Assembly (NCBI GenBank): GCA_902984215.1
Contig: CADWAF010002772.1
Location: 1 to 15,231, forward strand
Source: Willaertia magna
Taxonomy: Eukaryota; Heterolobosea; Eutetramitea; Acrasida; Naegleriidae
Direction of reading: 5' to 3'
Length of the DNA stretch: 15,231 nucleotides
The position numbers and the translations under genes were made by a program. This document shows positions 14,593-15,231 of the stretch, in pieces. The notes below the pieces were generated by a model. That model saw nothing but the letters and a program-made list of their open reading frames with translations, ran no database searches and had not been told where the DNA came from. Every line of letters starts with the position of its first letter. Within the stretch, counting starts at the first letter, position 1.

Positions 14593-14605
14593 ATTTTATT
14601 TTTAG

Positions 14606-14825
14606 TTTTTATTTTTAATTTTTTAATAATAAAAGTAACTGGAAAATATTTGAGTGCAATCTAAACAAATATATTATTTATAGTTTTGAAATTGTTGAGT
14701 TTTAGTAAAATTGTATTGTTATTTTAGTTTTTAAAGTTAATGTATAATGATTATGTTTTAAGTACTTTTATAAACAAAAGCTATTTGACTTGTTATTGGG
14801 ATACTTTTAATTTTTATGAAAGTTT
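14606..14825. other. AT-rich spacer between the two direct repeats
   Basis: No gene is visible. On the minus strand around 14670-14685 there is a TATA-like CTATAAATAATATA. One further MEF2-type string TTATTTTTAA begins at 14609. The spacer may be part of an extended promoter for the 591-aa gene. Confidence 0.4.
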
Positions 14826-14912
14826 TATTTTTAGATTCCAAATAAGGAAGGTCACCTGGACGTGTCCAGGTGTAATCTAAAAATAGATTTTATTTTTAGG
14901 TTTTATTTTTAG
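14826..14912 (+). repeat. Palindrome-bearing repeat, copy B
   Basis: A direct copy of 14519-14605 with a 307-bp offset. It includes the CArG box (14838-14847), the palindrome (14853-14872), CTAAAAATAG (14877-14886) and two TTATTTTTAG. No gene lies to its right in the window, so it looks like either a solo element end or a duplicated regulatory module. Confidence 0.85.
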
Positions 14913-15231
14913 GTTTTTATTTTATTGAAACTAAAGATTTTTTTTCAATTATTTTAGACCTGTTTATTTTATTTATGTTCTAAAAGACATTTATTTATTC
15001 TAAGTTTTAAAAGACCTTTAAAAATTTTAAGCTTTAATAAATCCTTTTATTTACTACAAAAATCTTTTGCACACTTTTATTCTTTATTTTGTTTTTTTTT
15101 GCTAGTCTTTTGTAAAGAAAGTTTCAAGGCTATATAATTTTTGTAAGCTTTCAAAGGCATAATAAAATTATATTTTCTCCCTCGTAGTTAAACATATATC
15201 CCCAAAAACAACAAAGTTACTACAAAATCTC
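14913..15231. other. AT-rich right flank, no gene recognised
   Basis: Stops occur in all frames. The only ATG-started frame of note encodes 27 residues (15077-15160, minus), too short and featureless to call. Imperfect copies of TCTAAAAGACATTT and TTTTAAAAGACCTTT around 14980-15020 are the only repeat-like strings. Confidence 0.5.

Larger units (their letters stand above)
14519..14605 (+). repeat. Palindrome-bearing repeat, copy A
   Basis: These 87 bases match 14826-14912 with one difference; the first 74 are identical. In order they hold a MEF2-type site CTATTTTTAG starting at 14518, a CArG box CCAAATAAGG (14531-14540), the palindrome CACCTGGAC-GT-GTCCAGGTG (14546-14565), CTAAAAATAG (14570-14579) and two TTATTTTTAG. 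The outer CTATTTTTAGATT and AATCTAAAAATAG pair as a 13-bp inverted repeat around the palindrome. It lies immediately upstream of the 591-aa gene. Confidence 0.85.

Noticed and set aside
14546..14600. Palindrome followed by T-rich DNA as an intrinsic terminator
   Set aside because: The window is eukaryotic, the stem is only 9 bp with a 2-base centre, and it lies upstream of genes on the minus strand.
14519..14912. The two right-hand repeats as LTRs of a retrotransposon
   Set aside because: Only 220 bp lie between them, with no reverse transcriptase, primer-binding site or polypurine tract.
15077..15160. 27-codon minus-strand frame starting MPLKAYKNY
   Set aside because: It is too short and Lys-rich, in A/T-rich flank, with no supporting promoter or homology.

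Overview
This is an AT-rich eukaryotic window, probably from a free-living or amoeboid protist. The signs are long intronless reading frames with A-rich leaders, poly-Asn and poly-Glu tracts, TAA/TGA stops in the standard code, TATA and CCAAT boxes, AATAAA-like 3' ends, and a leucine-rich-repeat fragment in a style I associate with heteroloboseans such as Naegleria. The organism is an inference; nothing in the window fixes it. No rRNA, tRNA or CRISPR array was seen.

Layout. Positions 1-156 (minus) encode a clean leucine-rich-repeat segment that runs off the left edge. The same frame continues to about 687, coding-like but full of stops, below a TATA box (791-800) and four CCAAT boxes at exact 16-bp spacing (818-881). 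This looks like a decayed LRR gene that kept its promoter. Positions 882-1293 are featureless AT-rich DNA. From 1319 to 14482 seven genes lie head to tail on the minus strand, separated by only 59 to 239 bp. In transcription order they are: a Ser/Thr/Lys-rich basic protein (591 aa), a large acidic coiled-coil protein (1176 aa), a tyrosine recombinase (826 aa), a nuclear-looking protein (411 aa), a small acidic protein (179 aa), and two related acidic coiled-coil proteins (431 and 457 aa). Beyond 14483 is non-coding DNA dominated by a 20-bp palindrome embedded in a repeat.

The palindrome occurs three times. Copies at 6229-6248 and 14546-14565 sit inside 44-bp inverted repeats (6212-6255 and 14539-14582) that bracket 8.4 kb holding the recombinase and the two genes upstream of it. 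A 10-bp direct repeat abuts both ends. A third copy, in direct orientation to the second, lies 307 bp further right. The repeats are packed with sites matching MADS-box consensus sequences, so they could be element ends, promoters, or both.

How the genes may work together. All seven proteins carry short hydrophobic runs next to acidic or Ser/Asp/Glu stretches that resemble SUMO-interacting motifs, and several have nuclear-localisation-like clusters. Three share a W/V-F-V-x-(L/F)-(K/Q)-T motif. Five share an (N)TTAAAAAAA-ATG-like leader, and the recombinase and the 411-aa gene do not. My best inference is a multi-gene mobile element or element-derived locus, built around a tyrosine recombinase and chromatin- or SUMO-associated accessory proteins. 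Apart from the recombinase, no product belongs to a family I can name.
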